From the NCBI RefSeq assembly GCF_001039355.2, contig NW_019773520.1, forward strand, positions 16,377-80,376: 64,000 nt of DNA. The letters are read 5' to 3'. Below the pieces are notes generated by a model. That model saw only the letters and a program-made list of their open reading frames with translations, ran no database searches and was not told the DNA's origin. Of the stretch, positions 1 through 12,038 are shown piece by piece; the first letter of the stretch is position 1; every line of letters starts with the position of its first letter. A program made the position numbers and the translations under genes. Origin of the DNA: Lingula anatina. Lineage: Eukaryota > Brachiopoda > Lingulata > Lingulida > Lingulidae.

Positions 1-39
<39 letters not shown>
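1..39. repeat. (TAA)n microsatellite
   Basis: About 13 uninterrupted TAA units open the window. It is a simple repeat with no coding content. Confidence 0.95.
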
Positions 40-41
<2 letters not shown>

Positions 42-327
42 GGCAGAGTGACAGACAAACAGTGGCAGATGGATAGACATTTGAACAAACATAACGAAGG
101 TGTAAATAAACAAATGCGCAAACTAATGCATTGTCAAAATAGTATCATCATTTTACGTGGCAGTCTTAATAGCAAGTTCGTTTAGCGAAAAAGTACTAGA
201 GAATAAAACTGACAACCCTGAAAATGCCGTACTTTGGATTGTATGTATAAAAAATAAAAAATCTTGCTGTTTTTCAATTCAAAGATAAGCGGAGTTATAT
301 TTTCTAATATGTTGAATTTCATTCCAG

Positions 328-1814
328 TGCCCATGCTTCCAGAGCCATGCGCGAATCCCGAGGCCATCATCCCCGCGCGTACTAAGTTCAACCCAACAGT
401 AAGCAGAGTTTTTTTAATCTATTTTTACTCTAGTATGATTTTTTCTAAATGTGTGAAGAATTGTTAAGGTTAGCATTTCCCTTCAGAATGAGACATCTGT
501 GAAGTTCTAAAATGCGTTGTTGGTTTTGTTTCATTAATAATTATTGAATTTAAGATTATAAACTTATTAAATACGTAATTCTTTCCCAAAAAGTTCTTGG
601 CGTAAAAGGCCAATTAAAGTTGTTCGTATTTTATCATATTCAGAGTAGGCTATAGATAAAATTCACAGCAAGAATGTATATATTCTTGCTACAATATTAT
701 TTACTTTGCCGTAGAGTGAAACAAATTAGTAAAAAACAGTATCTGATTGCAGCTTTGGCTGTACTTAAATTATAATTTCCCCTCACATTTTCTGTTGGTG
801 TTTAAAAAATAATGCTTAATGGTAAATATGCTTTGAGCATGATCATATTTTTTATAACGTGTAATTATTTCCAGACCACCACGCTCTGTACAGGCAGTCC
901 ATACAGATATCTCACTCGGAAGAGGCGCGGCTTTCCAGCACCGCGAGGTACGTAAAAAAATTAAATTCTACGATTCTTTTCGTTATTCACTAATGAAATA
1001 CCACCAAGTACATGTCATTTTGAAATAGAAAACAGGTTTGCTATTCACTTAAAATTGTATGAAAAACGTGTTTGGGCAAAATATTTTCAATGAATAAGTA
1101 AATTTGACTTGGGGCATTTAAGATAAGAAGCAAACGTGCTACCGAAAAACATTTCATGCACTATTTCGCGTTTAAGTTACGACGTAATTCGTAAAACATA
1201 CCATTTTTAAGCACACTTTCATTACGTTTTAAATGTTTTCTCAATATCTTATAACATAACGGGGGATATCACGGATAATGAAGTTCTGCAATTTTGTTAT
1301 ATCATAAATGACTGTGTGATTATTTCAACAACTAGATAAAGGTGTGTTCTACGGCCAAGCGTGTCTCCCGAACTGTCGCTATGAGGTCCCGGACCACGAG
1401 AGCATTTCCAGTTTATGCGGTCTACCATTCTCTAGAAGAAGAGAGTGTGCAGGTAACCTTAACTCTCTCTTTATGTCTTTCTTTAGAAACTGAAATCAGA
1501 AATATATCGATAAAACAAACGCACAACTTATCGCCTTTCAAACACGCACAGCCATTGTATCCTCAACAACTGCGCGCATTTTGAAAGGAGTAAAACCCGA
1601 AAGCCTCCACATACACGATAAATCGATATTGTATATGTGATTAGTGATTCAATGTTTTAAATGTACAATGACATTTACCTATTTACCTTTTATAGTCCCA
1701 ACGGGCAAGATGGTGTTGAAGGATTTCGATGGTGGGGCCCCTGCACCCGTGGAGATTTCTCACCAGTTCCAGACCAAGTACACCAACCTATTACGCTCAA
1801 ATACCATCACTTGA
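328..1814 (+). CDS. Unrecognised protein, C-terminal four exons
   Basis: Four exons join in one frame with GT-AG borders and agreeing phases: 328-398, 875-947, 1336-1452 and 1696-1814 (TGA). They give about 126 residues. The peptide runs from a Pro-rich segment (PMLPEPCANPEA) through a basic stretch (TGSPYRYLTRKRRGFPAP) and a Cys/Pro-rich exon (GVFYGQACLPNCRYEVPDHE) to a C-terminus ending RSNTIT. I see no membrane segment and do not recognise the family. An ATG at 310, in frame just before the first acceptor, could be a start if that exon is really unspliced; otherwise the first exon lies left of the window. The gene converges with PLAA, the stop codons being about 670 bp apart. The exon chain is well supported; the function is unknown. 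Confidence 0.6.
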
Positions 1815-2481
1815 TACGGAAGGTGCTTCAAAAATATTTGCTCAAGCCTTTTTTTATTATTCAATGAGATAAAATCAGATTTATTTTAAAAAAGATCGAC
1901 GTGAGATAGACATGACACTTAATTTGAATTTTACCGAGCAGGAGCTATGTTCATGGAAACTGATTACTCCACAGTCGTTGACGCAACTGGCATTGCTCGG
2001 GCCTGTCAGTAAAAAATGCTTACCAAATGGACTCAAAGCATCCACAACTTTGTCATAGATTTAAAGTGAGAGGATTTTATGTCAATATTTGCACAACTTG
2101 AAATGTCATTAAACAACTAACATTTTTGGCAAATTATGCCCTGTACTGGATTCCACTTTAAACCTCAAAAAGTCCAGTAATTATCTAATAGATGCAAATA
2201 TTTAGAGAATTTATTTCAGAAAATTTTGTCATTAACTTTGGCAAGATGGTACAAATGCACATGCAGATACTTTTGGTCATATGCACAAAACAAAGTGTAA
2301 CAATACATCTTACCATTTTAAGTTTACTTCATTCAATAAATACTATTCTAGCTACATTCTTGAAGTCCTTTTTCATTGAAGTAGGAAAATTGCATTTCAT
2401 TAATGAGGCCATCAGCATAAAAGCAAAGTACAGAGAAAAAACATTCTTAATGGTACATTTTCTGGTCACTGGCATTTTGGA

Positions 2482-5400
2482 CTACTGCAAAGCATTCCAT
2501 ACCAAGGAAGCACAATCACCCACTTTGCCTCTTTTGTGTGTCAATTTTTTGGCAAACTGACCAAGGTCTAGGGACTTTGCCAGAGCTTTGCTATTGGGGT
2601 CCTGAGACACTAAAGTTCCTAGACAAACCAGAAGTCTGAATTGTGACTCTTCATCCTTGACACTTTCTGCAACGTCAGCAGCCGTAGATAAAACCATCGC
2701 CTTTGCCTCCACATCTTCAGTAGGATGGAGACTGATAGCAAAATTGAGTAAAACAGAACTGAGTGCTATGTGTACATTTTTGTTACTGGTCTTCTGGCAT
2801 ATCCCCAACAATTTCCCAATTTTCTCTCTGTTCAAGTTCATGAGCTTTTCCCCTGGTTTGTTTTTAAAGGCATTGCATATGACGCGTAGAACTAGCATCT
2901 GGTTGGCTGCGGGTGCTTCGTCTCCACCCCCTAGCACTAGCAAGTGGTTCAAGAACTGTGGCCCATCCTTCTGGTTACAGAAATGCTGGTTCACTTCTTC
3001 TGACCTGATGGCCAAGCGCAGCACATCTAAGGCAGGAAACACATTGCCTGAAAGATATAAAAATTTAAAGATTTATAATGTACTTTTTTGTCCTAAATCA
3101 GCAGTATGCTGACATTCTGTTAAAACTAGACAGCAAAGTTTGCAAAAATATGGAGATAAAAAAATACAGGAAATGCAGGCAACTCCACATTTCTTGTACA
3201 CTTCACCAACTACAAATTTCTGTCAATCTGAAATAAGAATCAATCCACTGTGCTATAGAAGATATAAACACCAAAAATTAGGTCATGGGCAACGGGATAA
3301 AGAGACAAAAAAAAAATCTCAACAGATTACCTAAACTTTACAACTGGACCTGTATCTTTACTAAACTGAATTATATTTAAGTCTCAACATAAAAAACACA
3401 CAACATTTTACAGAATGTTACAAAGATTTTCCACTGACCTGATGGCCAATGTAACAGCTGCCAGAGGAGCTCCAACTGAGCAGCAGTCGGGGAGCCAGAC
3501 TCCAGAAACACTGACAGCTGGGCTAGACTGGATTCTTCAACTGCATGTTCTGAACTTAGGCTACTATTAAATTCCTTTAGCTTGCCTAGGGATAAAAGAT
3601 GTCACAAAAATTATCTTTTTTCGTTTGATTAAATGATATCAAAATTAACATTCATTGCAAAAAAAAAATACACAGTATAATAAAAAATAATAATTTCATG
3701 TGTTTTCTAAACAGGTAATCAAATGAGATAAGGACTATTTGTTTCATGACGGTCATTTTATTTACTCAATATATGGTGTGTATACTTTACCAAATTAGGT
3801 TTTATATTTTTACATTTAAAAAAATCTATATGTGTACTGTATAATCTGTTCAATGAAAACAATTCCCATCATACTCACTCATTATGGCCTGTGTGTTTGC
3901 CTGGTCAAAGGAAAGGAATGCTGTTTTCGGGAAGTACTGGTTGTCCAGGCTATTGCCCATGTCTCCTCCTGCCACACTGGACGTCTGACCATTTGATGGA
4001 CGGTAGCTACCAGCACCAGTGAAGGGATCAGAGCCTGACTGAGGTGCAGGGCCCTGTGGCTGTGAGGCTCCAGGCACATAGCGTCCACCACCAGTGAAAG
4101 GATCTGAACTCACACCTGTGCTGCCCTCTGCTGTGCCAGGGACATACCGACCTCCACCTAAAATAATGAAAAAAAGTACTCAGCAAATCAGAAGGGTTGA
4201 GACTCTTAAAATGTCTAAGAACGTCTGACACAATTTAAGGTCATTTTGAAATTGAAAGGTCCTAGTAAATTAATAGTTTTTTACATGGTCCCTGGAATTG
4301 AACTTGAAGACAGGTCTTGGGAACTTCATGTAAAAATAAGTGACATTAAAATATAAAAGTGTGTTGCATATCTAGGGACTGCTATTGCATTTTCAACACC
4401 TTTTTCACTGCACTAAATCTTTTTCACACTATCCAGTGAGTTTAAGAGAAAGTAGAACAGTACTTCTTTTCACTCTTTTAATTCATGATTATCTTACTTA
4501 AGTCTCGAGTCATAGCATGTTTAAAACTCATTCTTTTGGCAAAAATCCAATACTGACCTGTGAATGGGTCGCTGTAAGAGCCTGCCGACTGCTGGCTAAA
4601 TGTCACGGACTTGGTGTTCTCAATAATAAATCCTGCCACTTGATCCAAAAAAGCTTGGCTGAGGTTGTTTTTATGGATAAAATTCTGGGCAGCAAACCAG
4701 GGGTCCTCCGTGACATTATATGGAAGTTTTAGTGGTGGTTTTCCTTCCTCTACATCCACAACAAATACATAGTCATATTCCTGAAATACAATTTTATACA
4801 TAGTACCATGACATGTAAAGTAACAATATTGCAACTCTTACTGCTAATAATACCAAATATTAAAGTCATAATAACTCTTCGTTTTGGCCAAAAATTGGAT
4901 TTTCTTGGAAAAAATAAAAGCCATCTTTCTATAATAAAGTCCATATGCTAAAAGCTGGCAAGAAAGCGAATGGAACTTTACCACTTTATCATATATACCC
5001 CTGGCCCCCGTTTCACAAAAAAACTTAAGTCGGTTTCCCTGACTAAGAGCTTGGTTACCAACTTAATTAAGTCGTTACGTCACTAAGTCCCGTTTCACAA
5101 AGAATCTAAAAGGTCGCTTACGTCGTTTTTTTCTTAGCTGCTAGTCGACAATGTTTAGCCTCCTCGGGAGGAGACTTAAGTCGGCAAGCTCAACTAAAAC
5201 TCGGTAAATGAGAGCATAAACAACAAAAATTTGGAAAGAACATACCTCCTTCAAGAAATAGTGTTATAATATCCTTAAATAGCACTGACATTTATGGAAT
5301 ATTGAAATAAAAAAATAAAATGCCACTTCACCCAGTCGATCGCGTGTTTGTTTATGTTTTTGACCGCTAGACGTCCGTCAGCAGTGTTCCACGACAAGCT

Positions 5401-8400
5401 AATGTTTAACTGTTACTTTGAAGATGTATCGAAGTTAAACTAATCAATAAAGTTCAAAAACAAACTTTGTTTGTGTTTTGGCTGATTTTTATTGTTGATA
5501 AACGATCGTTCTCGGCTGAAAGAGGCCATAAAACGTCATGTCTTGTGAAACTTTTGAAATTTTACACCTCCTTTTCTTGAAGAGTTTCTCGTGCGCGTCG
5601 ACTACGGTAAGCACGCCAAGCTGCGACTTTAGATTCTTTGTGAAACACTCCTAGTCGACTGCAGCGTAGTCGACTTAGCTAGGCCATTCAGCTCGAGCTA
5701 GTCAACTACGGATTTAAGATTCTTTGTGAAACGGGGGCCTGAACTTTTACAACAAATATTCAATTTTGTGTTTAATGGAGTAGAAAACTTTATTTAAATT
5801 TCAAAACCATTGTGCCTTGAAGGACACATGCCTTACCTTTCCTTCATACAATGTCTTGCCGGATGTCTCCTGTGATCCCCCTGAGGCTCCCACCACATCA
5901 CCCACCTTGACCCACTTACTTTCTGCCATACTCCACTGGTACACCATTGCCCTGGGTCCCTCCCTAACCAGCTTGGTCTGGCCCTCACGTGTACCTAATA
6001 GCAGTAAAAAAACAAGGGGACTCAGGGTACTTTTGTAAAGTTGTATTGCAAAACTCTATTGGCTTGAATCAGGACAATTTATGTTTCACCACAAATCTAC
6101 TTAAATTCTCCATGAAAATAGATTCCATGATTTTTTATTTGAGTAAAGACTTGATATAAAATATATCCAAGACAATTTGCACACAAAATGCCAATACATA
6201 AACTGCTCAATTTACTATAACTTTGGTTATAAACTTCCTGCCATTTTTTGTGGGATGTAAAAGAGGGGAGGCAGATGGCATGGCTTTTGCACAGAATGAG
6301 ATTGTCAAAGATGCCTTCCTGTCATAATTTTATTTCAGAATGTATACCTGGTTCAATGAGAACTTCTTTTCCTGGAAGATCCTCTATTTTGACATCTCCA
6401 ACTTGGGATGGTATACTTGAGGCAGCCACTTCTTCCTCAAATGCTTTCTGCGTTTCCTCGGCTGCAGTTCTAGCTGGGTCTTTAGTGAAGACTCTCACAA
6501 CTCCATCACTGTAAGAAAGGAGAAAATATCATGAAGTGGGCTCAGCTGAACTACATCATGAAGCTTTGTTCCAAATAATAATAATAATAATAATAATAAC
6601 AACAACAACAGTTATGAAAAATGAAGAAGGAAAAAATCTGTTAATTTTTTTAGCATATTTTAGTTGACTTAATTTTGAATATATGCCATTTCTTTAACAT
6701 AAAGAAAAATATGAATACCTTGCCCCAGTTACAATGTCCCCATTCTGTAATGTACACACTGTCCATACTGAGGTAGCTGGATGTGTAATAGTCTGTGCAC
6801 ACTCCCCATCCTTCCAAATCCTTAGGGTACGGTCTTCTCCAGTGGTCACAAAATCTTGACCATTGGGCAGAGCTGCTATGCTGTAGACAAAGTTGGTGTG
6901 TCCAGAGTACGTGTGAACACACTCTCCTGTGATGAGCCATCTTCTCACGGTGGCATCATTGGAACACGACAGGAATTCAGTAGCAGATAAAACTGCCAGA
7001 CCACGGACACAATCTGAATGACCTACAATTTCAAAGAATTATTTTTTCTTACAATATTTAGGTATGGAGAATGAAAGTTAAAAGAACAGAAATGTCCTCC
7101 CCTAGTCCTGAATTAACCCCAATTTTTTATCATATCACACAGTCCAGCAAAAAAAGCAAGCTATCTTCTAGAAAGAGGAAGAATCTCATCCTCAGTCTTT
7201 CACAATACAGCACATATATACTGATAATTATTGCGCAATTCAAAATGTTTACTCCATACCTTTAAAAGTATTTTCACACCTGGCTGCCCTCCACATCTTC
7301 ACTGTCTTATCTGCTGACCCTGTCAACATCAGGCCCTGTTCTGGCATGATAGCCACTGCCCAGACTGCTTGCTCATGACCTGTAATATAAGGGGGATATA
7401 TTAATCAATTAATCATAGCATAGCAGTCAACATCATAAATTATGTATAACTAGATTTCTAGACTCTATTGTCTTACAAAATGGCAAGCTCAGTTGTGTTC
7501 TTTAAACTGGGGTCCACAAGGAGAAGCTGGACTTGTTTTTTTTTTTTTGGTGTGTATGTGTGTTGTCACACATGGGTATCCACAAGTGGTAATAGGGGAT
7601 ATATGACACACATCATTAAAGCAAAATAAATTAAAGAATATGTCAAAGCATCATTTGGTGAATGAGTTAATGTTTTTAGTCATCCATAAGGATACATTCA
7701 TCATGTAATGAAATACTACTCTAGTAAGTTTATCATGCAACAATTTTTTTTCAAAATATGATATCATAAGCTGAGTGGTGAGACACAGATGGAAATGCTG
7801 CTTTTAAATTCCTTAAAGTTTCGGGATTCCCATGCTGTTATACACACTCAACAGCTGTCAAGTTGGATTTCTTGATGACTATCTACTAAAAAGACTTGTT
7901 TACAGACCAGTGAATCTTAACAGATCTTAAATAGGCAAAAAGGCACATTAAAGCAAAATTGTTAAAGTGACGCCACATTCAAATTAAGCTAAAATTAATT
8001 GAAAAAGACAAACTTGAAGTGATGTGATTGATTCGCTCCAGTAGATACCTTTAAGCGTCATGACACATTTCTTGTTGAGCCATACTTTGGCGGTATTATC
8101 CCAAGAACCACTGAGTAGAGTGCCAAACCTTCCTGCAGCTAATGCACAAACTGGAAGATAATACAGACACAATAAACAAAATTTTCCAAATTAATAATGA
8201 TAACAATAGTAATAATAATAATGATGATGATATAATCCACTGTTTAAAGGAAGAATGACAAGCAAGGATATACACAAATAATCAAGCTGGAGTTGACAAA
8301 TGTTAAGCCAAGTGTCTGCATCTTGACAACTTGATGCCCTGTATTATATCTTCTATTAAATGAACTGTGGTGCTGGGAAACTCATACAAATAATGTAATG

Positions 8401-9607
8401 GTACATTTCTCACTAATAACTTATTAACACTACAAAAAGTATGTACTGTCAGTATGAGCAAGAACGCTTACAATACTTCTATAGATCTATAACAATTCTT
8501 GTGGCTGTATTATTTACTTTATAAAAGCATTGTGAAATTTGAACAGTATGACCTTCAAAATGATACACATGGTTTTGCAATAAGTCATCGCATTATTATA
8601 ATCGCTCACCAGTATCCTCATGACCAGTAAGTTTAAATACAGGCTGCGGAGATTCAAGCGTGAAGGCTAGAATAGAATTATCATTGCTGCCTGTCATGAT
8701 CAATCCTTGAGGATACTGATCACTTGGAGGCATGACTGTGACACTGCTGATAAAGTTACTGTGACCGCTCATCACATGGGCTTCTGTGAATTGACAGTTA
8801 GACCTGAAAAATAAACAGTGACTGGATGCACTCAATGCTGCAAAATGATTGTTTATTGTCTGTTGTTTTTTCTTTTTATTTTCATTGCCATTTTAACTTC
8901 AGTATTTTGAAAAGATTTTATGTAAGTTGCACTGACATGTTTACTGAATGCATCATAGATGTTATCATTATAATCAATTTTATTACTATAGAGAAAACTT
9001 ACAGAGCTATTAACAGCATATCAAATTTTATGCAAATATGTGTAAGTGTGTTAGAGTACTAGTATTTTATTCAGAATATCCTGATGTAGGCTGTGTACCT
9101 GATTGCATGGGTGAAAGTCATAGAAACTAAAAATCCTAGAAACACAGCTTGCAATTTCTCATCGCATTTAAACCATAAGAAAATAAACGATCAAAATGAA
9201 GACAGAAAAACCTGAAATCAGGCAAATTTCTAAAAACTTTAACCCATGTGATTGTCGAAGAGCATTAAAAATGTTTTTCTTTTGATTTGCACTTAAATAT
9301 CATGTTTCGACTAAGAACATTTAAAACACCGTCACGGTTTAAGGCGCACAGCCTTAACGTGAAATTAATGTATTAACATGTAAAATGAAACTTGAAAGAC
9401 AATAAAAAGTGACGAAGCAGATATGTTATATCTCGTTTAACACTTGAATCATAAATTTGTGACTTACTCATTTGGAGCCCATAGTCTGGCAGTCACGTCT
9501 CGAGATCCTGATACAAAAGAACCGTCGGGGAAAAAGGCAGGGGCAACCGACCTCACATCTTTTTCATGACCAAGCAGAAAACACCGAACTTTGTAGGGAG
9601 CCGCCAT
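2482..9607 (-). CDS. PLAA: Phospholipase A2-activating protein (PLAA/Doa1/Ufd3)
   Basis: Eleven exons on the minus strand: 9468-9607, 8610-8803, 8049-8150, 7260-7379, 6719-7022, 6348-6508, 5837-5994, 4558-4780, 3879-4157, 3439-3585 and 2482-3047. They sum to 2394 bp (797 residues), close to the roughly 795 of vertebrate PLAA. The start MAAPYKVRC lies at 9607. Residues about 1-330 are WD40 blades (for example [43 protein letters not shown]). A PFU ubiquitin-binding domain follows around 345-470 ([23 protein letters not shown]), then a linker with repeated DPFTGGGRY motifs, then a PUL domain of helical repeats to the C-terminus (ASLVWNALQ). The family partners the Cdc48/p97 ATPase and binds ubiquitin to handle ubiquitylated proteins, endosomal cargo and autophagic clearance. 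Confidence is high; single splice borders could be off by a few bases. Confidence 0.95.
3879..4157 (-). other. PLAA linker exon with repeated DPFTG motifs
   Basis: This exon and the end of the previous one encode three copies of a DPFTG-x-G-x-Y motif: [29 protein letters not shown] and [13 protein letters not shown]. They lie between the PFU and PUL domains. Vertebrate PLAA has similar DPFTG motifs in the same place, so this is a family feature. Their spacing suggests a disordered repeated docking segment, which is inference. Confidence 0.7.
5003..5739. mobile_element. Inverted-repeat DNA element inside a PLAA intron
   Basis: The ends are inverted copies: GGCCCCCGTTTCAC at 5003 and GTGAAACGGGGGCC ending at 5739. 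A subterminal motif, CCGTTTCACAAAGAATCT, appears on the left (about 5089) and inverted on the right (about 5630 and 5716). The length is about 737 bp. No open frame longer than a few dozen codons exists inside, so it is non-autonomous. No convincing target-site duplication is visible, and the superfamily is undetermined. It sits between PLAA exons 7 and 8. Confidence 0.7.
6577..6610. repeat. (AAT)n/(AAC)n microsatellite
   Basis: A trinucleotide run, ATA repeats followed by ACA repeats, in the PLAA intron between exons 5 and 6. Confidence 0.9.
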
Positions 9608-12038
9608 TTTGGGTTAAGGACTTGCTTCCGCTCACCGACACATGGAACAAAATACCCAGATGTTATTTGATTGATAGTAATAAAATAAATTTTATGCTTT
9701 GTCTTAATTTAAATCAGAAGAATGTGTGTCGCTTCTAGAAGTTGGCGAAATCATTCTCTCTACATATTAGATTAAACAAATTTTGTAAGAGGAGAAAACG
9801 GTCAAAGATATTCTGCCAAAGATGTGTTAGGTGTTTTCTGTCACATCTAACGCATTTTACATATTTGTCCTGGGATTCGGATATGATGATGATCACTGGA
9901 CACCAACTGGATGATGCGTACTTTAAATCTTAGACTCATGATACATGATCAACTTACATGATTCAGCTTATTTGTTAATACAATTTGCTTTTATCTTATT
10001 AATTGTCAAATGCTCTTTAAATGTTTTCTTAAAGTTTAAGGAACGAGCACTATAGGGCCTACACTGCCCCTAAAAATTAGAGACAAGAGAGACTTTCAAA
10101 CAAAGACAACGGCTAAGACATCACCCCCATCTCATTTATAGAAATAATAGGTCATGCATAGACGTAAGTTTTTTATAAACGAAATTTACTTTCCAACATC
10201 ATGCTTTTAGGATACTAGGTCCAAGTAGTTGCTATGCCTATATATGTATCCGCTCAGGTTTTAAGAGCTACAATAGCCTTTATAATAACAGAAAGTCAGC
10301 ATGTCTGAAATTTGCTTCCATTTTTCCATGGCCATCAGACTATTTAGATTTAAAAATGAAAATAGTTTTTAAGCAAAAATTTGTTTCTGTAAATTTTATC
10401 TTGTCTTGAAATTATATGTGAGGCATCCCCTTCAGACAGGATGAAAGATGACGAAAGGCAAATTCTATAAGAGTACATCATATTTCACATTTGTGCAACA
10501 TTTTATATTAATTGCATTTTAATTTTCAAGTTCATATACAATGAATGAATTTCATTCAATACAACTTTGGTAATTCACATTTTTCAAAAATCCATCAACT
10601 AGTATTTTCAAGGTGCCAAGAAAGGTCTTAAAACTCTTCAGTGTTTTTTAGATTCAAACAAAATTTGTTCCCTTTAACTCTCAAAATAGAAGGAACTTGA
10701 TATATTCATTAGAAATTTGACCTTTTTTTCATTAATTTTTTTTAAAAACGATCTTAAAAATTTTGAAGGCATTTTTGAAGTTAGATCTTGTTAGTGATGG
10801 TCAAGAACATACGAATAAAACTAAGAAACACTATCCCATGCATTGTCTCTTTAAAATGAGGCGACTTTCTGACTGAAAATAAAACAAATTAAATTTTGTT
10901 TTGAAATATTTAATGTGATGTTGTGAGTACAAAATCATGCCTTGATGGTAGAATGTATACTCGCAAGACTATTAACATACACAAAGCCATCTTGGTTGAC
11001 CTCTATATACAAATATTCATTTTACAATGCAATTTTGCACAAGATATGGAATAAGTAGGAGGGGGATGGCATATGTGCTCAACCAGCATTCAGAACTGTG
11101 GTTTTGCTATTCTACACTCAACAATACCAAGCAAGCATTCAAACACAGGGCTATAGACAAATGTCTTTTAAATATGCACCTCTGCTGTTTTAAAAGTAGT
11201 CTTTTTTTAATAATATATATATATTTACAACCAATTGTTCTCTATACCAGTGTACAATATTTAGCTGTACACATGTTAATGGCAGCTATCTATTTAAGTA
11301 TTAGTAATATAAGTGGGGTTTCTTGAACTTCTGGAATCAGTTGCAACCCTTTTTTGCAATCATATAAAAGAAAAAATTGCAGCTAAAATGCTACTCCACA
11401 ACTTTCAGCATTAACTTTTCATCTTGTTTTCAAAAAATAATTTAGCAACAGTATATGATGCACTTAACTTAAAAAAATCCGAGACGATAAATTGAACCAG
11501 TCGAAGTGACAGACGATTAACCAAGGCGCCAGAGTTCTACTTTTGCAGCACCTTGTGCTTGCAACATTATCTGATGACAGAAAACCACTGGTCTACCATG
11601 AAAATGATAACAAACATGTTAGAAATGGGTTATAAAAACTTTCCGTATGTTTTCAAGAACAACTTTGATCACACTTTTCAGTTCAAAATTATCATAAGTT
11701 GGTCTCTACTTTTTTTCCAATCATTTTTACATTAACAGGAAGCCCCCTCCTCACTTTGTTAAATAATAATATTGTTGCTAGGTAACTCTTAAGAATCATT
11801 TAAGCCTCAATACTTAATATATTATGACTTAAGCTTTTTTTAAAGGAAACTGAATCACATTGACGGCGAGGTGTTTGAACAAAACTGCTGCTGCTGTTAT
11901 TAATGTCACCCAGTGTCACTGCAGTAGCAGCACTAAGTCACCATCCCGGCTTACAGCTGGCAAAAAATGTTTCTCTGTAATCCCAAGGTACGCAGTCAAG
12001 CACCTGTTTTTGACTAAGAGCCCTAGAACAGTTCCATA
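9608..12038. other. Spacer between PLAA start and ARF6 stop
   Basis: PLAA and ARF6 are both on the minus strand, so this stretch must hold the PLAA promoter and the ARF6 3' UTR. I see only short open frames (under 100 codons) without recognisable motifs. It is AT-rich and has no repeat that I can match elsewhere in the window. Confidence 0.5.

Noticed and set aside
1942-2011. Exon-like stretch after CAG reading AMFMETDYSTVVDATG to a TAA
   Set aside because: The preceding exon already stops at 1814 in the supported frame, and no donor allows an in-frame join; it may be 3' UTR or an alternative end.
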